Positions 1 through 8,803 of a stretch of DNA of 64,000 bases are shown here, in pieces; the stretch's first letter is position 1; each line of letters opens with the position of its first letter. The notes below the pieces were generated by a model. The model saw only the letters and a list, made by a program, of their open reading frames with translations, searched no databases and had not been told where the DNA came from. The DNA lies in assembly GCF_947499705.1 (NCBI RefSeq), contig NZ_CANMPJ010000001.1, forward strand, positions 593,501-657,500, read 5' to 3'. The stretch is from an uncultured Erythrobacter sp. GTDB lineage: Bacteria; Pseudomonadota; Alphaproteobacteria; Sphingomonadales; Sphingomonadaceae. Position numbers and translations under genes: made by a program.

Positions 1-824
1 AAGGCGATATCGATGCGGTGACCTATGTCGTGGCGCACGAAGTCGCGCACCAATATTGGGCGCACCAACTGATCAGCGCCGATCAACAGGGCGGCACGAT
101 CATGGTTGAGACCATGGCCCAATATTCCGCGATGATGGTGATGAAGGAGATTTATGGGGAAGACCAAATGCGGCGCTTCCTCAAATATGAGCTCGACAAT
201 TACCTCTCGGCTCGCGGCGGTGAAGTCATCGAAGAACTGCCGCTCGTGAAGGTCGAAAACCAGGGCTACATCCACTACCGCAAAGGCGCAGTGGTGATGT
301 ACCTGCTGCAGGATCGGCTGGGTGAGGAGCGCGTCAATGTGATGCTGTCTGAACTGCTCGACCGTTACCGTTTCAAGGGCCCTCCTTACGCGATCTCGAC
401 AGATCTGGTGGAAGGGTTCGAAAGCCTCGCTCGTAATGATGAAGAGCGGCAGTTGGTTGAAGATCTGCTGCGCAAGATCACACTCTACGACCTCAAAGTG
501 GACGAGGCGGAAACCAGCGAATTGCCCGACGGGACATGGGAAACCGTGATGACGATCGAGGCGACCAAGTTCTATGCCGATGGCGAGGGCGCCGAGACCG
601 AAGCACCGTTTTCGAACCAGATCGAAGTGGGGGCCTTCACGGCCCGTCCAGGGCTGGGAGCCTTCGACAATGCCAACGTGCTGATGATGGAGCGCCGGGC
701 AATCGAAAGCGGCAAGCAGGAAGTCCGGATCGTGACCGAAGAGCAGCCGAGCTATGTGGGGGTCGATCCATATAACAAATACGTTGATCGCAATTCGGAC
801 GATAACGTCTTTGAGCTTGGGTGA
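1..824 (+). CDS. M1-family metallopeptidase, C-terminal part (5' end cut by window)
   Basis: The frame is open to the left edge, so this is the 3' part of a longer gene. The zinc motif HEVAH lies in the first residues, and a second glutamate (VETMAQ) follows about 19 residues later, the HExxH-x18-E arrangement of M1 (gluzincin) aminopeptidases. The rest is a helical region and a beta-rich tail. Members that end this way are often fused to a membrane-transporter-like N-terminal half, but that part lies outside the window. The gene is convergent with the deaminase gene, with a hairpin between them. The family call is firm. Substrate and full architecture cannot be read from this fragment. Confidence 0.85.
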   Translation, partial: GDIDAVTYVVAHEVAHQYWAHQLISADQQGGTIMVETMAQYSAMMVMKEIYGEDQMRRFLKYELDNYLSARGGEVIEELPLVKVENQGYIHYRKGAVVMYLLQDRLGEERVNVMLSELLDRYRFKGPPYAISTDLVEGFESLARNDEERQLVEDLLRKITLYDLKVDEAETSELPDGTWETVMTIEATKFYADGEGAETEAPFSNQIEVGAFTARPGLGAFDNANVLMMERRAIESGKQEVRIVTEEQPSYVGVDPYNKYVDRNSDDNVFELG

Positions 825-836
825 GGTTGCTTAGAG

Positions 837-862
837 GCACCTGGAATGGCGGTTCCAGGTGC
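837..862. terminator. Hairpin between convergent genes
   Basis: There is a perfect 10-bp inverted repeat (GCACCTGGAA, 6-nt loop, TTCCAGGTGC) between the stop of the M1 peptidase and the stop of the convergent deaminase gene. Its place suggests a shared terminator. No good T-run follows on either strand, so the terminator role is inferred from position. Confidence 0.5.
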
Positions 863-869
863 TTCAGCC

Positions 870-1901
870 TCAAGCTTGCTGCTCCGCCAAGTCGCTTATC
901 TGTGCTCGGTGCTTGTCAATTTCGGTGGCCTCCAGAAATGAGCCTTCGAACGAGTTGGCGGCGAGCGTCGCAATGTCTTCAATTGTCAGATCCAGCGCGT
1001 CTGCAATGGCGTGATAGTTGTCGTTGATATACCCGCCGAAATACGATGGATCGTCGGAATTGACAGTCGCCTTGATGCCCTGATCAAGCATCACTTTGAC
1101 CGGGCTCTCGACGATCTCGTCGATCACGCACAGCTTCAGATTGGACAGCGGACAGACGGTGAGCGTGTAGCCATCATTCACGATCCGCTTGATCAGAGTT
1201 TCATCCTCCAGCGCGCGATTTCCATGGTCGATCCGGTCAATCTTGAGCGTGTCGAGCGCCTGCCAGACATAGTCCGGCGGCCCCTCTTCGCCAGCATGCG
1301 CAACCAGCTTGAGGCCCAATTCGCGGCATTTGGCGAACACGCGGGTGAACTTTTCTGGGGGATGCCCGACTTCGGAGGAATCCAGGCCCACTCCTGCAAT
1401 TCGGTCCAGCCAAGGCTCGGCTTCAGCTAGCGTTTCAAATGCGTCCTCTTCGCTGAGATGCCGAAGGAAGCACATGATCAGTTTGTAAGTGATCCCCAGC
1501 CGCGCTTCGCCGTCGTCCAGCGCGCGAAGGATACCGCCAATCACCCGCTCGAACGGAATCCCGCGTTCGGTGTGGCCCTGAGGATCGAAGAATATCTCGA
1601 CATGCTGGACATTGTCGCGGTGAACCCGCTCCAGATAGGCCATCGTCAGATCATAGAAGTCCTGCTCTTCGACCAGCACCTGCATGCCGAGGTAGTAAAG
1701 GTCGAGAAACTCCTGCAGGTTCGAAAACTGGTAGGCGGCAGAGACTTCCTCAACGCTATTGTAGGGCAGCTTCACGCCGTTGCGGCCCGCCAGCGCGAAC
1801 ATCATGTCGGGCTCGAGCGAACCCTCGATATGCAGATGCAGCTCTGCCTTGGGGACGGCAGCAATGAAGGCGTCTCGTTTATCGCGGTAAGCCTGATTCA
1901 T
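870..1901 (-). CDS. add: Adenosine deaminase family protein, probably adenine deaminase (type 2)
   Basis: This is a 343-aa zinc-dependent purine deaminase of the amidohydrolase superfamily. Visible motifs are HLHIEGS (metal ligands His22 and His24), HAGEEG, CPLSNLKL and VNSDDPSYFGG. The mid-protein FFDPQGHTERG block and the FGGY-type C-terminal motif are typical of the adenine deaminase branch (yeast Aah1-like) rather than classic adenosine deaminases, so adenine to hypoxanthine is the more likely reaction. ATG 1901 is chosen because it forms an ATGA overlap with the stop of the upstream phosphoribosyltransferase gene. A longer frame to 1949 would run further into that gene. The overlap suggests translational coupling and a shared salvage pathway. 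Confidence 0.88.
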   Translation of the reverse strand: MNQAYRDKRDAFIAAVPKAELHLHIEGSLEPDMMFALAGRNGVKLPYNSVEEVSAAYQFSNLQEFLDLYYLGMQVLVEEQDFYDLTMAYLERVHRDNVQHVEIFFDPQGHTERGIPFERVIGGILRALDDGEARLGITYKLIMCFLRHLSEEDAFETLAEAEPWLDRIAGVGLDSSEVGHPPEKFTRVFAKCRELGLKLVAHAGEEGPPDYVWQALDTLKIDRIDHGNRALEDETLIKRIVNDGYTLTVCPLSNLKLCVIDEIVESPVKVMLDQGIKATVNSDDPSYFGGYINDNYHAIADALDLTIEDIATLAANSFEGSFLEATEIDKHRAQISDLAEQQA

Positions 1902-2479
1902 TGGTTCATTCCATTTGTGTTTCGTAGCTTGAGGATTTCGTTCGCACACGGCTTGTGCTGCGCGATCTCCTCCTCGGTTAGTCCATCAATCTCGTGGGGG
2001 AAGATCAACCAGTCCTCGGTCGACCGCATATGGTAATCCGGGGTGAGCGATGTCTGGTTCTTGGACGGCTTGTAGAACACAGTCGCGATCTTGATCGTCG
2101 CGGGCGTGTTGCGCCGGCAGCGCTTTTTCAGCTCGTTGATGAACGCCTCTACCGACTTACCGGTGTCGAACACATCGTCGACGATGAGCAGCGCGTCTTC
2201 GGCGTTTAGGGTGTCTATCAGATAGCCCAGCGCATAGACCTTCACCAGACGGGCCTGCTGGCCGATGCCGGTGTAGGACGACGTCCGTATGGCGATGTGG
2301 TCGCATTCGATGCCGCGAAACTCGAGTAGCTCCTGAACCGCTATCCCGATCGGTGCTCCGCCGCGCCAGATGCCGACGATGTGAGTTGGCACAAAGCCTG
2401 ACTCGACGATCTGGTTCGCCAGAGCAAAGGATAGTTCGAGCAACTCGTTGGCATCAAGGAAGGTCTTTTGTTGGTCCAC
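1898..2479 (-). CDS. Purine phosphoribosyltransferase (hypoxanthine/xanthine type)
   Basis: A 193-aa type I phosphoribosyltransferase. The PRPP-binding signature LLIVDDVFDTGKS is at about residues 97-109, and an IWRGGAPIG loop at 36-45 contributes to the pyrophosphate site. The C-terminal part (DYHMRSTEDWLIFP) resembles the hood of archaeal and bacterial hypoxanthine/xanthine enzymes. The start is a GTG preceded by a strong GGAGG at about 5 nt. It is the first gene of a two-gene unit with the deaminase and diverges from parC across about 140 bp. Making IMP from hypoxanthine would fit the neighbour. Base specificity is an inference. Confidence 0.82.
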   Translation of the reverse strand: MDQQKTFLDANELLELSFALANQIVESGFVPTHIVGIWRGGAPIGIAVQELLEFRGIECDHIAIRTSSYTGIGQQARLVKVYALGYLIDTLNAEDALLIVDDVFDTGKSVEAFINELKKRCRRNTPATIKIATVFYKPSKNQTSLTPDYHMRSTEDWLIFPHEIDGLTEEEIAQHKPCANEILKLRNTNGMNQ

Positions 2480-2618
2480 GTTTCCTCCAGCGCTGTCGAT
2501 CTCGCAGCTGAGCTTTCATACGCACGGTCTGCACAGAAACGTAGGTCTAATCGCCGCTCTGCCAATTCCTGTGGAAACGCCTCTCCCCCGGCGCCCGCGC
2601 GGTTGCTAAGCGCGAAGC

Positions 2619-4913
2619 ATGTCCGATCCGACCGAAGACACCGAATCCGATCCGTTTGATGCCATCGTCGATGCGCCGTTCGATGCTGCGTTGGAAGAGC
2701 GTTATCTCGTCTATGCGCTCTCGACGATCACCGCGCGCTCGCTGCCCGATCTGCGCGATGGGTTGAAACCAGTCCACCGCCGCCTGCTGTGGACCATGCG
2801 GCAGCTGAAGCTCGATCCGTCAAATACGTTCAAGAAAAGCGCCCGCGTTGTCGGCGAGGTGATCGGCAAATATCACCCGCATGGCGACACCGCAGCTTAC
2901 GATGCGATGGTGCGGCTCGCGCAGGATTTCTCGCTACGGTACCCGCTGGTCGAGGGCCAAGGGAACTTTGGCAATATCGACGGCGATAACGCCGCCGCCT
3001 ATCGCTACACCGAAGCGCGCCTGACCAAGACCGCGATGCAGCTGATGGAAGGACTGGACGCAGGCACGGTCGATTTCATACCCACCTACAACGGCGAGGA
3101 AGAAGAACCCGAGCTGATGCCGGGCCTGTTCCCGAACCTGCTGGCCAATGGCGCAAGCGGGATCGCGGTGGGCATGGCGACCAACATTCCCAGCCATAAC
3201 GTCGCCGAAGTGATCGATGCGACGCTGGAACTGATCGATAATCCTCATGTCGAGCACGCTCGGTTGATGGAGCTGATGCAGGGGCCGGACTTTGCGACCG
3301 GCGGACAGCTGGTCGACAGCGCCGAAGTCATTTCACACGCCTACGAGACCGGTCGGGGCAGCTTCCGTCTGCGCGGCGTGTTCCACGCTCCCGAGGCCGA
3401 AAAGGCTGAGGATCAGGCACTCGGCATCGAACGGCTCGGCGGCGGACAATGGCAGCTGGTCATATCCGAAATTCCGTATCAGGTGCAGAAGGGAAAACTG
3501 ATCGAGCAGATCGCGCAGGCGATCTCGGACAAGAAGCTGCCGATCCTTGAAGACGTGCGCGATGAAAGCGACGAGACGATCCGCATCGTGCTGGTCCCGC
3601 GCAGCCGGAATGTCGATCCGGAACTGCTCAAGGAGAGCATCTTTAAGCTGACCGACATGGAGACCCGCTTCGGGCTCAACATGAACGTGCTCGACGCCAA
3701 TCGCACGCCGATGGTGATGGGGCTGAAAGAGCTGCTGCAGAACTGGACGGCGGCGCAGATCGAGATCCTGCAACGCCGCACGCAGCACCGGCTCGATCAG
3801 ATTGCGCGGCGGCTTGAGCTGGTTGAAGGCTACATCATCGCTTTCCTCAATCTCGACCGGATTATCGAGATTATCCGAACCGAGGACGAGCCTAAGAAGG
3901 TGATGATCAAGGAGTTCGAGCTTTCTGATCGTCAGGCCGAAGCCATCCTCGATACGCGGCTCCGGTCCCTACGCAAATTGGAAGAAATGAAGCTGCGCGA
4001 TGAGAAGACCGCGCTGCTTGAAGAACAGGACGAGCTTGAGAAATTGCTCGGCAGCCCGGCTCGCCAGCGTACGCGGCTGAAGAAGGACCTGCGCACTTTG
4101 CGCAAGGACTATGCCGAGGACACCAAGCTGGGCGCGCGGCGGACGCGGATCGAGGAAGCGGCCGCGACGGTCGAGTTTTCGATGGATGCGATGATCGAAA
4201 AAGAGCCGGTGACGGTGATCCTCAGCCAGAAAGGCTGGATCCGCGCAGCCAAGGGCCACGTCGATCTGGCTCAGGAGTTCAAATACAAGGAAGGCGATGA
4301 ACTCGCTTTCATCCTCCACGCGCAGACGACGGACAAGCTGCTGATCGCGGCAGGCAATGGCCGGTTCTACACGCTGGGCTGCGACAAGCTCCCCGGCGCG
4401 CGCGGCTTTGGCGAGCCGGTGCGGACCATGATCGATCTGGAGTCCGACACATCGATTGCGAAAATGCTGGTCCACAAGTCCAAAGGCAGATTGTTGCTGG
4501 CTGCCAGCAACGGCAAAGGCTTCGTTGCCGAGACCGAAGAATTGCTCGCCGAAACCCGCAAGGGCCGTCAGGTCGTCAATCTGAAAGGCGATGCGAAACT
4601 GGCGGTCATCCGCGAGATTGGCGAAGGGCATGATCACGTTGCCTGTGTGGGTGACAACCGCAAGCTGATTGTCTTCAACCTTGAGGAAATGCCAGTGATG
4701 GCGCGGGGGCAGGGCGTGATGCTCCAGCGCTACCGCGATGGAGGTCTGTCCGATGCGACGACCTTCGTTCTTGGTGAAGGGCTGAGCTGGCAGATGGGTG
4801 GATCGGGCGAGCGCACTCGCACCGAAACCGACATTCACCTTTGGAAAGTCGCACGCAGCGCTGCCGGACGCCTGCCACCGCAGGGCTTCCCCAAAAACAA
4901 CCGCTTCGATTGA
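2619..4913 (+). CDS. parC: DNA topoisomerase IV subunit A
   Basis: This is the 764-aa breakage-reunion subunit of topoisomerase IV, which decatenates daughter chromosomes together with ParE. The N-terminal domain has the catalytic tyrosine at residue 130 in AAYRYTEAR. The quinolone-resistance region [10 protein letters not shown] carries Thr91 and Asp95 at the positions of E. coli ParC Ser80 and Glu84. A coiled-coil stretch with EE/KL pairs lies around residues 440-510. A C-terminal beta-pinwheel follows that is shorter than in GyrA and lacks a GyrA box, favouring ParC over GyrA. The gene ends at a bidirectional terminator. Confidence 0.95.
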   Translation: MSDPTEDTESDPFDAIVDAPFDAALEERYLVYALSTITARSLPDLRDGLKPVHRRLLWTMRQLKLDPSNTFKKSARVVGEVIGKYHPHGDTAAYDAMVRLAQDFSLRYPLVEGQGNFGNIDGDNAAAYRYTEARLTKTAMQLMEGLDAGTVDFIPTYNGEEEEPELMPGLFPNLLANGASGIAVGMATNIPSHNVAEVIDATLELIDNPHVEHARLMELMQGPDFATGGQLVDSAEVISHAYETGRGSFRLRGVFHAPEAEKAEDQALGIERLGGGQWQLVISEIPYQVQKGKLIEQIAQAISDKKLPILEDVRDESDETIRIVLVPRSRNVDPELLKESIFKLTDMETRFGLNMNVLDANRTPMVMGLKELLQNWTAAQIEILQRRTQHRLDQIARRLELVEGYIIAFLNLDRIIEIIRTEDEPKKVMIKEFELSDRQAEAILDTRLRSLRKLEEMKLRDEKTALLEEQDELEKLLGSPARQRTRLKKDLRTLRKDYAEDTKLGARRTRIEEAAATVEFSMDAMIEKEPVTVILSQKGWIRAAKGHVDLAQEFKYKEGDELAFILHAQTTDKLLIAAGNGRFYTLGCDKLPGARGFGEPVRTMIDLESDTSIAKMLVHKSKGRLLLAASNGKGFVAETEELLAETRKGRQVVNLKGDAKLAVIREIGEGHDHVACVGDNRKLIVFNLEEMPVMARGQGVMLQRYRDGGLSDATTFVLGEGLSWQMGGSGERTRTETDIHLWKVARSAAGRLPPQGFPKNNRFD

Positions 4914-4929
4914 AGAATGGAACAAAAGA

Positions 4930-4964
4930 AAAGGCCGCAGACGCTATGAGCATCTGCGGCCTTT
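4930..4964. terminator. Bidirectional intrinsic terminator
   Basis: A 15-bp inverted repeat with one mismatch (AAAGGCCGCAGACGC / GCATCTGCGGCCTTT, 5-nt loop) lies between parC (+) and the convergent secreted-protein gene (-). T-rich tracts follow on both strands: CTTTCTT on plus, and CTTTTCTTTTG on minus. This is the best-formed two-way terminator in the window. Confidence 0.85.
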
Positions 4965-4988
4965 CTTAGCCGGTGAGGGCGGTTCCGA

Positions 4989-5513
4989 TTACTCGGACGC
5001 GCCGGTCGCCGCTTGCGCGCTGGCAGCAGCAGTGGCGAGCTGTTCAACGGTGAACAAGGCTACCAGAGTGCCGCTTGCATCGACTGCGAAGTGCTCTTTC
5101 TTAAGCGCGACGGGGCCGTTTGCGCTCTCAAGCACAATTGCATCGCCGGCGAGATCTACTTCGGTGAGCGATCCAGCAGCCGAGCCGTCAGCCGAATTGA
5201 CGGCTGCGCCGACCACAAGTGCGGCGTCACGCTTGGCATTCGCTTCGGCAACCTGGGCTGCCATCATTCCGTCAATCTGAGCCTTGGTGGCGTTGACGGT
5301 CCAGCCGATTTCGCGCTCTGCCAGGAGGTTGGCAGGCAGCGGTGCCTTGTGGGTTCCGGTGTCGACGGTGACGATACCATCGGCGTTGCTCTCAACGGTG
5401 CCAATCGGCGCATCGTCATTTCCGTAAACAGTCGTTCCCGCGTCTTGGGCATTTGCTGCGATCGGGGTCGCCGCGATTGCGGTGGCCAGGACAGCCAGCT
5501 TCACAAATTTCAT
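4989..5513 (-). CDS. Secreted protein with two related beta-rich repeats, function unknown
   Basis: A 174-aa protein with a clear Sec signal peptide (positively charged start, hydrophobic core, ANAQ cleavage region at about residues 20-23). The mature part contains two similar segments, about residues 28-75 and 100-150. Each reads as a charged/glycine turn, a short beta pair, and a KAPLPANLLA- or VALKKEHFAV-like strand, somewhat like PRC-barrel repeats. It is small, acidic and Ala-rich. I do not recognise a named family. It is probably periplasmic. It is followed by the terminator shared with parC. Confidence 0.75.
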   Translation of the reverse strand: MKFVKLAVLATAIAATPIAANAQDAGTTVYGNDDAPIGTVESNADGIVTVDTGTHKAPLPANLLAEREIGWTVNATKAQIDGMMAAQVAEANAKRDAALVVGAAVNSADGSAAGSLTEVDLAGDAIVLESANGPVALKKEHFAVDASGTLVALFTVEQLATAAASAQAATGASE

Positions 5514-5809
5514 GGGGTATTCTCTCCGATATTCAATTCAACACACCGGTGCCGCCGCAAGTGAGAGGTGCAGCACGGGATGACACGCAACCGCCCGATT
5601 AGGCAGTCTGAATGGAGTTGGCCGAGGGCGATTATCCGAAGGGCTCGGGCCAACATTTGAGCTACGCGCTGTTACCCTAATGACCGAGCAGCGCGAGAGG
5701 TTCCCTAATCAGGGGCAATTTGCATGACAACCCGGAGACCGTAGTCTGTCCCATCTGAAGACCCGCTTAACGTAAACGTCATGTGGTGCGGGAGGATTGT
5801 CGAGCAATT
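5514..5809. other. Intergenic region without a recognised gene
   Basis: This is about 296 bp between two minus-strand genes and must contain the leader of the secreted-protein gene. I see one hairpin at 5617-5654 (GTTGGCCGAG paired with CTCGGGCCAAC, one bulged G). I see no convincing ORF, tRNA or known riboswitch pattern. Confidence 0.5.
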
Positions 5810-6982
5810 TCAGGGTAGTTCTTCGCTCAAAATTTGTTCAATTCTTGCTTTATCGGGAAAACCTTCGGCCACCCACCGACGCTCAACAGTTTGAAGAATT
5901 CTCGCAACTTCCGGTCCAGCGGCCACTCCGCGAGCAACGATCACACCGCCTTTGAGCGGGAAGACTGGTGGCTCCCAAGCGGCGATTTGCTGCGCGTCTG
6001 CTCCAAGAAGCAGCAAGCGGTCCGCAGCGAAAGTCGGTGTTACGGAATAGGCAAGCTCCTTCGGCTTGCTGGTGTCTTCGTCTCGCCTCTCTGCAGCGCT
6101 GATCAAACGCGCTCGCTGCGCTTTCGACAGCCGCAGCCGTGCCGCGACGATTTCGGCGATCTCGGGCGAGGGGGGCAAGAGCGCAGCCAGCCGTCTTAGC
6201 GGATCGGGCGCGAACTGCTGTGCCGCTTCGCGTTCGATCAATTCACGCATCTGCTCGACATGGCGCAGACTGGTTTCGGGCAGGACCACCCTCAAGACCG
6301 CGCGATCATGCATGCGCTCAACCGTTTCGCCCGGATCAGGCAGGGCGAGTAGCTTGAGCAGTTCATCGGCAATCCGTTCGCGGCTCAGTCCTTTGAGGGT
6401 ATCGGCCATCGCAGCGCAGGCTTCTTCGGCCTCCGCATCCAGTTCCGAGCCAAACCGGGCCTGGAACCGGTAATAGCGCAGGATACGCAAGTGATCCTCC
6501 GCGATACGTTCGCGCGCATCGCCAATGAAGCGGACACGGCGGGTCTCCAGGTCTTTGGTGCCGCCGAAGTAATCCGAGATTTCGAGCGTTTCTGGGTGGG
6601 CATAGAGTGCGTTGATGGTGAAGTCGCGGCGGGCCGCGTCCTCCTGCCATTCTGTCGCAAACGCCACGGTGGCGCGGCGGCCGTCGGTGGAAACGTCGCG
6701 GCGCAGAGTGGTGACTTCTACGGTTCCTTCTTCAAGGATCGCGGTCACGGTTCCATGGTCGATCCCGGTCGGGACGGTACGAATGCCGGCATCGCGGCAA
6801 AGGTCGATTACGGTGTCGGGCGTATGCGTCGTAGCGCAGTCGATATCGTGAACTGGCAGTCCCAACAAAGTGTCTCGGACCGCGCCGCCAACCCATCGCA
6901 TGTGATCCGCGCCGAGCGCCTGTTTCAGCGCCGCTAGGTCGGTACGTTTTGGCCAAGCTGCATCCTTGAGATCAGGCGACAT
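5810..6982 (-). CDS. cca: CCA tRNA nucleotidyltransferase
   Basis: A 390-aa class II nucleotidyltransferase that adds or repairs the 3' CCA end of tRNAs. The N-terminal catalytic region shows VGGAVRDTLLG and the metal-binding HDIDCA pair of aspartates, followed by RRDFTINAL and a YFGGTKDLE segment, all diagnostic of the CCA/poly(A) polymerase head. RIAEDHLRILRYYRF marks the neck. ATG 6982 overlaps the end of the upstream NUDIX gene by 11 bp. The extra in-frame codons to 7003 lie inside that gene and are not needed. It is last in a minus-strand row with the CoA pyrophosphatase and DUF1285 genes. Confidence 0.93.
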   Translation of the reverse strand: MSPDLKDAAWPKRTDLAALKQALGADHMRWVGGAVRDTLLGLPVHDIDCATTHTPDTVIDLCRDAGIRTVPTGIDHGTVTAILEEGTVEVTTLRRDVSTDGRRATVAFATEWQEDAARRDFTINALYAHPETLEISDYFGGTKDLETRRVRFIGDARERIAEDHLRILRYYRFQARFGSELDAEAEEACAAMADTLKGLSRERIADELLKLLALPDPGETVERMHDRAVLRVVLPETSLRHVEQMRELIEREAAQQFAPDPLRRLAALLPPSPEIAEIVAARLRLSKAQRARLISAAERRDEDTSKPKELAYSVTPTFAADRLLLLGADAQQIAAWEPPVFPLKGGVIVARGVAAGPEVARILQTVERRWVAEGFPDKARIEQILSEELP

Positions 6983-7580
6983 CGCGCAACCTTTCCGGCG
7001 CAATCCGCAGCGACAGGTTGGCGATGATTGCCGCAGTCACACCCCAGATGCGGAACCCCTCATAGTCCATCTCGAGATAGTGCCGCATCGCGCCGCGCCA
7101 GAACACTTCGTTAGTCGTCCAATTGGATTTCGTCAGCAGCATTTCGAGCGGCGCTTCAAACCAAGCTTCGACTTCACTCGGGCTGGGTGTGAGGTCCAGA
7201 TCGGCGGGCACAACGCCCAGTACGGGCGTAACGCAAAACCCGGTGCCGGTCTGGTATTCGTCGCTCGCGCCGATCACCCGCACGGCCTCACGGGGTAGGG
7301 CAAGCTCTTCGTCGGCCTCGCGCAAGGCGGCGGTGATGGCATCTTCGCCCGGATCGATCTTGCCGCCGGGAAAGGCGACTTGCCCCGGGTGATCGCGCAT
7401 ATCGCGCGGTCGCTGGGTCAGGATCACGCCGGGTTCGGGGCGATCTGTTACGGCAATCAGCACGGCGGCGGGCGTGTTGCGCCCATTCTCGGCGAAACGG
7501 GCATCGCTCATAAGCCCGTCGACGTCGCGTGCATGCCCTTCCGCATAGGCTGACGAGAGTTGCTCAAACAGGTCGCTCAT
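6972..7580 (-). CDS. NUDIX hydrolase, CoA pyrophosphatase type
   Basis: A 202-aa NUDIX protein. The NUDIX box (G-x5-E-x7-READEEL) sits in the segment beginning GGKIDPGE at about residue 73. Directly before it, DMRDHPGQVAFPGG matches the UPF0035 motif that marks coenzyme A diphosphatases of the NudL/Nudt7 group, which split CoA into 3'-phosphoadenosine 5'-phosphate and 4'-phosphopantetheine. The gene sits 13 bp after the DUF1285 gene and overlaps cca by 11 bp, so the three are probably co-transcribed. The family is firm; the CoA substrate rests on the motif. Confidence 0.88.
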   Translation of the reverse strand: MSDLFEQLSSAYAEGHARDVDGLMSDARFAENGRNTPAAVLIAVTDRPEPGVILTQRPRDMRDHPGQVAFPGGKIDPGEDAITAALREADEELALPREAVRVIGASDEYQTGTGFCVTPVLGVVPADLDLTPSPSEVEAWFEAPLEMLLTKSNWTTNEVFWRGAMRHYLEMDYEGFRIWGVTAAIIANLSLRIAPERLRDVA

Positions 7581-7593
7581 GCCCCCGGTCCGC

Positions 7594-8148
7594 TTACCCA
7601 GACGAGATCAAGGAGAAAATCGCGCCCTGACTGGTGACCATCCAGTCATCGCCGCTTGTCTCCAGCGCGATCTCGGCCAATTGACCATAAGTCGAACGGT
7701 TGAGCCGTGCCTCACAGCCGCGCCGAACATGCAGGTAGATCGCCGGAGTTTCCGGATCACCAGCCGCGCGCAGACCGTGGTCTGGTCCAGCCACAACCAG
7801 ATCATCCGTATTCAGTCGGAACGCGATCTCGCCATCGCGCATCACGCAATCGGTGGCGATGAACGCGGCATCGTCGACCTCGATGCTGAGCTTCTCGAAC
7901 GGAGTGACGAGCCAATGCTGCCCGGCATCGTCGCGCGTCAGCAGGCCGGAAAAGGCGCGCACCATGGCATCGCGGCGGATCGCATCGCCTTCGTGATACC
8001 AGGTGCCATCGGCGGCAATGCGCATATGGCTTTCGCCAATCTTATCGGGTGCCCAGCCTTCGACGGGCGGCAATTTTCGCTGTGCAACCTGCTCCGCAAT
8101 CTGGGCGAGTGTAAGTTCGGCGAGATAGGGTGGCGGTTCGTAAGGCAT
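7594..8148 (-). CDS. DUF1285 domain-containing protein
   Basis: A 184-aa soluble protein when started at ATG 8148 (MPYEPPPYLAEL). Nine upstream in-frame codons exist to 8175. The features I associate with DUF1285 are visible: an N-terminal PPVEGWAP segment, DGTWYHEGDAI, the RDAMVRAFSGLL strand-helix, and paired FEKLSIEVDDAAF strands. The biochemical role of the family is unknown. It leads the closely spaced row DUF1285-NUDIX-cca, a grouping common in alphaproteobacteria. No signal peptide or membrane segment is seen. Confidence 0.85.
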   Translation of the reverse strand: MPYEPPPYLAELTLAQIAEQVAQRKLPPVEGWAPDKIGESHMRIAADGTWYHEGDAIRRDAMVRAFSGLLTRDDAGQHWLVTPFEKLSIEVDDAAFIATDCVMRDGEIAFRLNTDDLVVAGPDHGLRAAGDPETPAIYLHVRRGCEARLNRSTYGQLAEIALETSGDDWMVTSQGAIFSLISSG

Positions 8149-8212
8149 GTCTGACGAATGCGATGCCAGAACCAAACGTTCCCGCCAAGTACGTGGAAAA
8201 GATCAGTTCTCT

Positions 8213-8743
8213 TTATCCGCCCCAAGGCCCGAGAATGCCTTCCGCTGGCATGGCAGCAAGCGCATCGCCGCGCGCCAGCAGCCGGTGCTGCTCATAAGGT
8301 CCTGGACAACGCCATCCGCCGGTGGAAGCTGCGGAAAAGCCCCAGCGACCGTAATATTCAACATCGCCAATCAGGACTTGTGCTAGCCGCGGCTGCCCTT
8401 CGCTCACAAGCCGCGCTTCGGCGTCCAGCATCGCCGCCATCAAGCCCACGCCGAAGCCCTCACCCTGCCGCTCGGGGACAACCGCAACCGGACCAACCAT
8501 GACCAGCGGAACCGGGCGCTCTTCGTGATCGATCAGCGCAATAGGCCAGCACTGGATCGTGCCGACCAGCATCTCGTTTTCGTCAAGCGCCGCGAAGCTG
8601 AGTGCGTCGAGCCAATCCATCCCGGCGCGGATGCGATAGGCGGTGCGCGCGTGACGGTCTTGACCGAACGCGCGATCAAGCAATTGCTCGATCATCGCCT
8701 GATCGACCGCCGATAGCGGGATGAGGGTTGCGGTTTCGCTCAT
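8213..8743 (-). CDS. GNAT-family N-acetyltransferase
   Basis: A 176-aa protein with the GNAT fold. The acetyl-CoA binding motif A is visible as VGPVAVVPERQGEGFGVGLM (about residues 82-101), containing the Q/R-x-x-G-x-G/A loop. A later strand, LIGDVEYYGRWGF, matches the common YxxxGF ending of the domain. It resembles the YhbS-like group of single-domain acetyltransferases; the acceptor cannot be deduced. It lies downstream of the sugar dehydrogenase gene with a 60-bp gap containing a small hairpin. Confidence 0.88.
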   Translation of the reverse strand: MSETATLIPLSAVDQAMIEQLLDRAFGQDRHARTAYRIRAGMDWLDALSFAALDENEMLVGTIQCWPIALIDHEERPVPLVMVGPVAVVPERQGEGFGVGLMAAMLDAEARLVSEGQPRLAQVLIGDVEYYGRWGFSAASTGGWRCPGPYEQHRLLARGDALAAMPAEGILGPWGG

Positions 8744-8759
8744 CAGGCGGCGGTTAGGG

Positions 8760-8784
8760 GTGGGTTAGCGCGATGCCAACCCAC
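8760..8784. terminator. Small hairpin downstream of the sugar dehydrogenase gene
   Basis: A 7-bp stem, GTGGGTT / AACCCAC, with an 11-nt loop lies in the 60-bp gap between two minus-strand genes. In the direction of transcription it is not followed by a T-run, so a terminator role is only possible. Confidence 0.3.
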
Positions 8785-8803
8785 TTTCTCGTCGCCGTGA
8801 AGG

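Noticed and set aside
3969..4925. 318-codon open frame on the minus strand
   Set aside because: It lies wholly opposite parC, whose motifs are unambiguous. Its composition is the mirror of GC-rich coding sequence, with no family signature.
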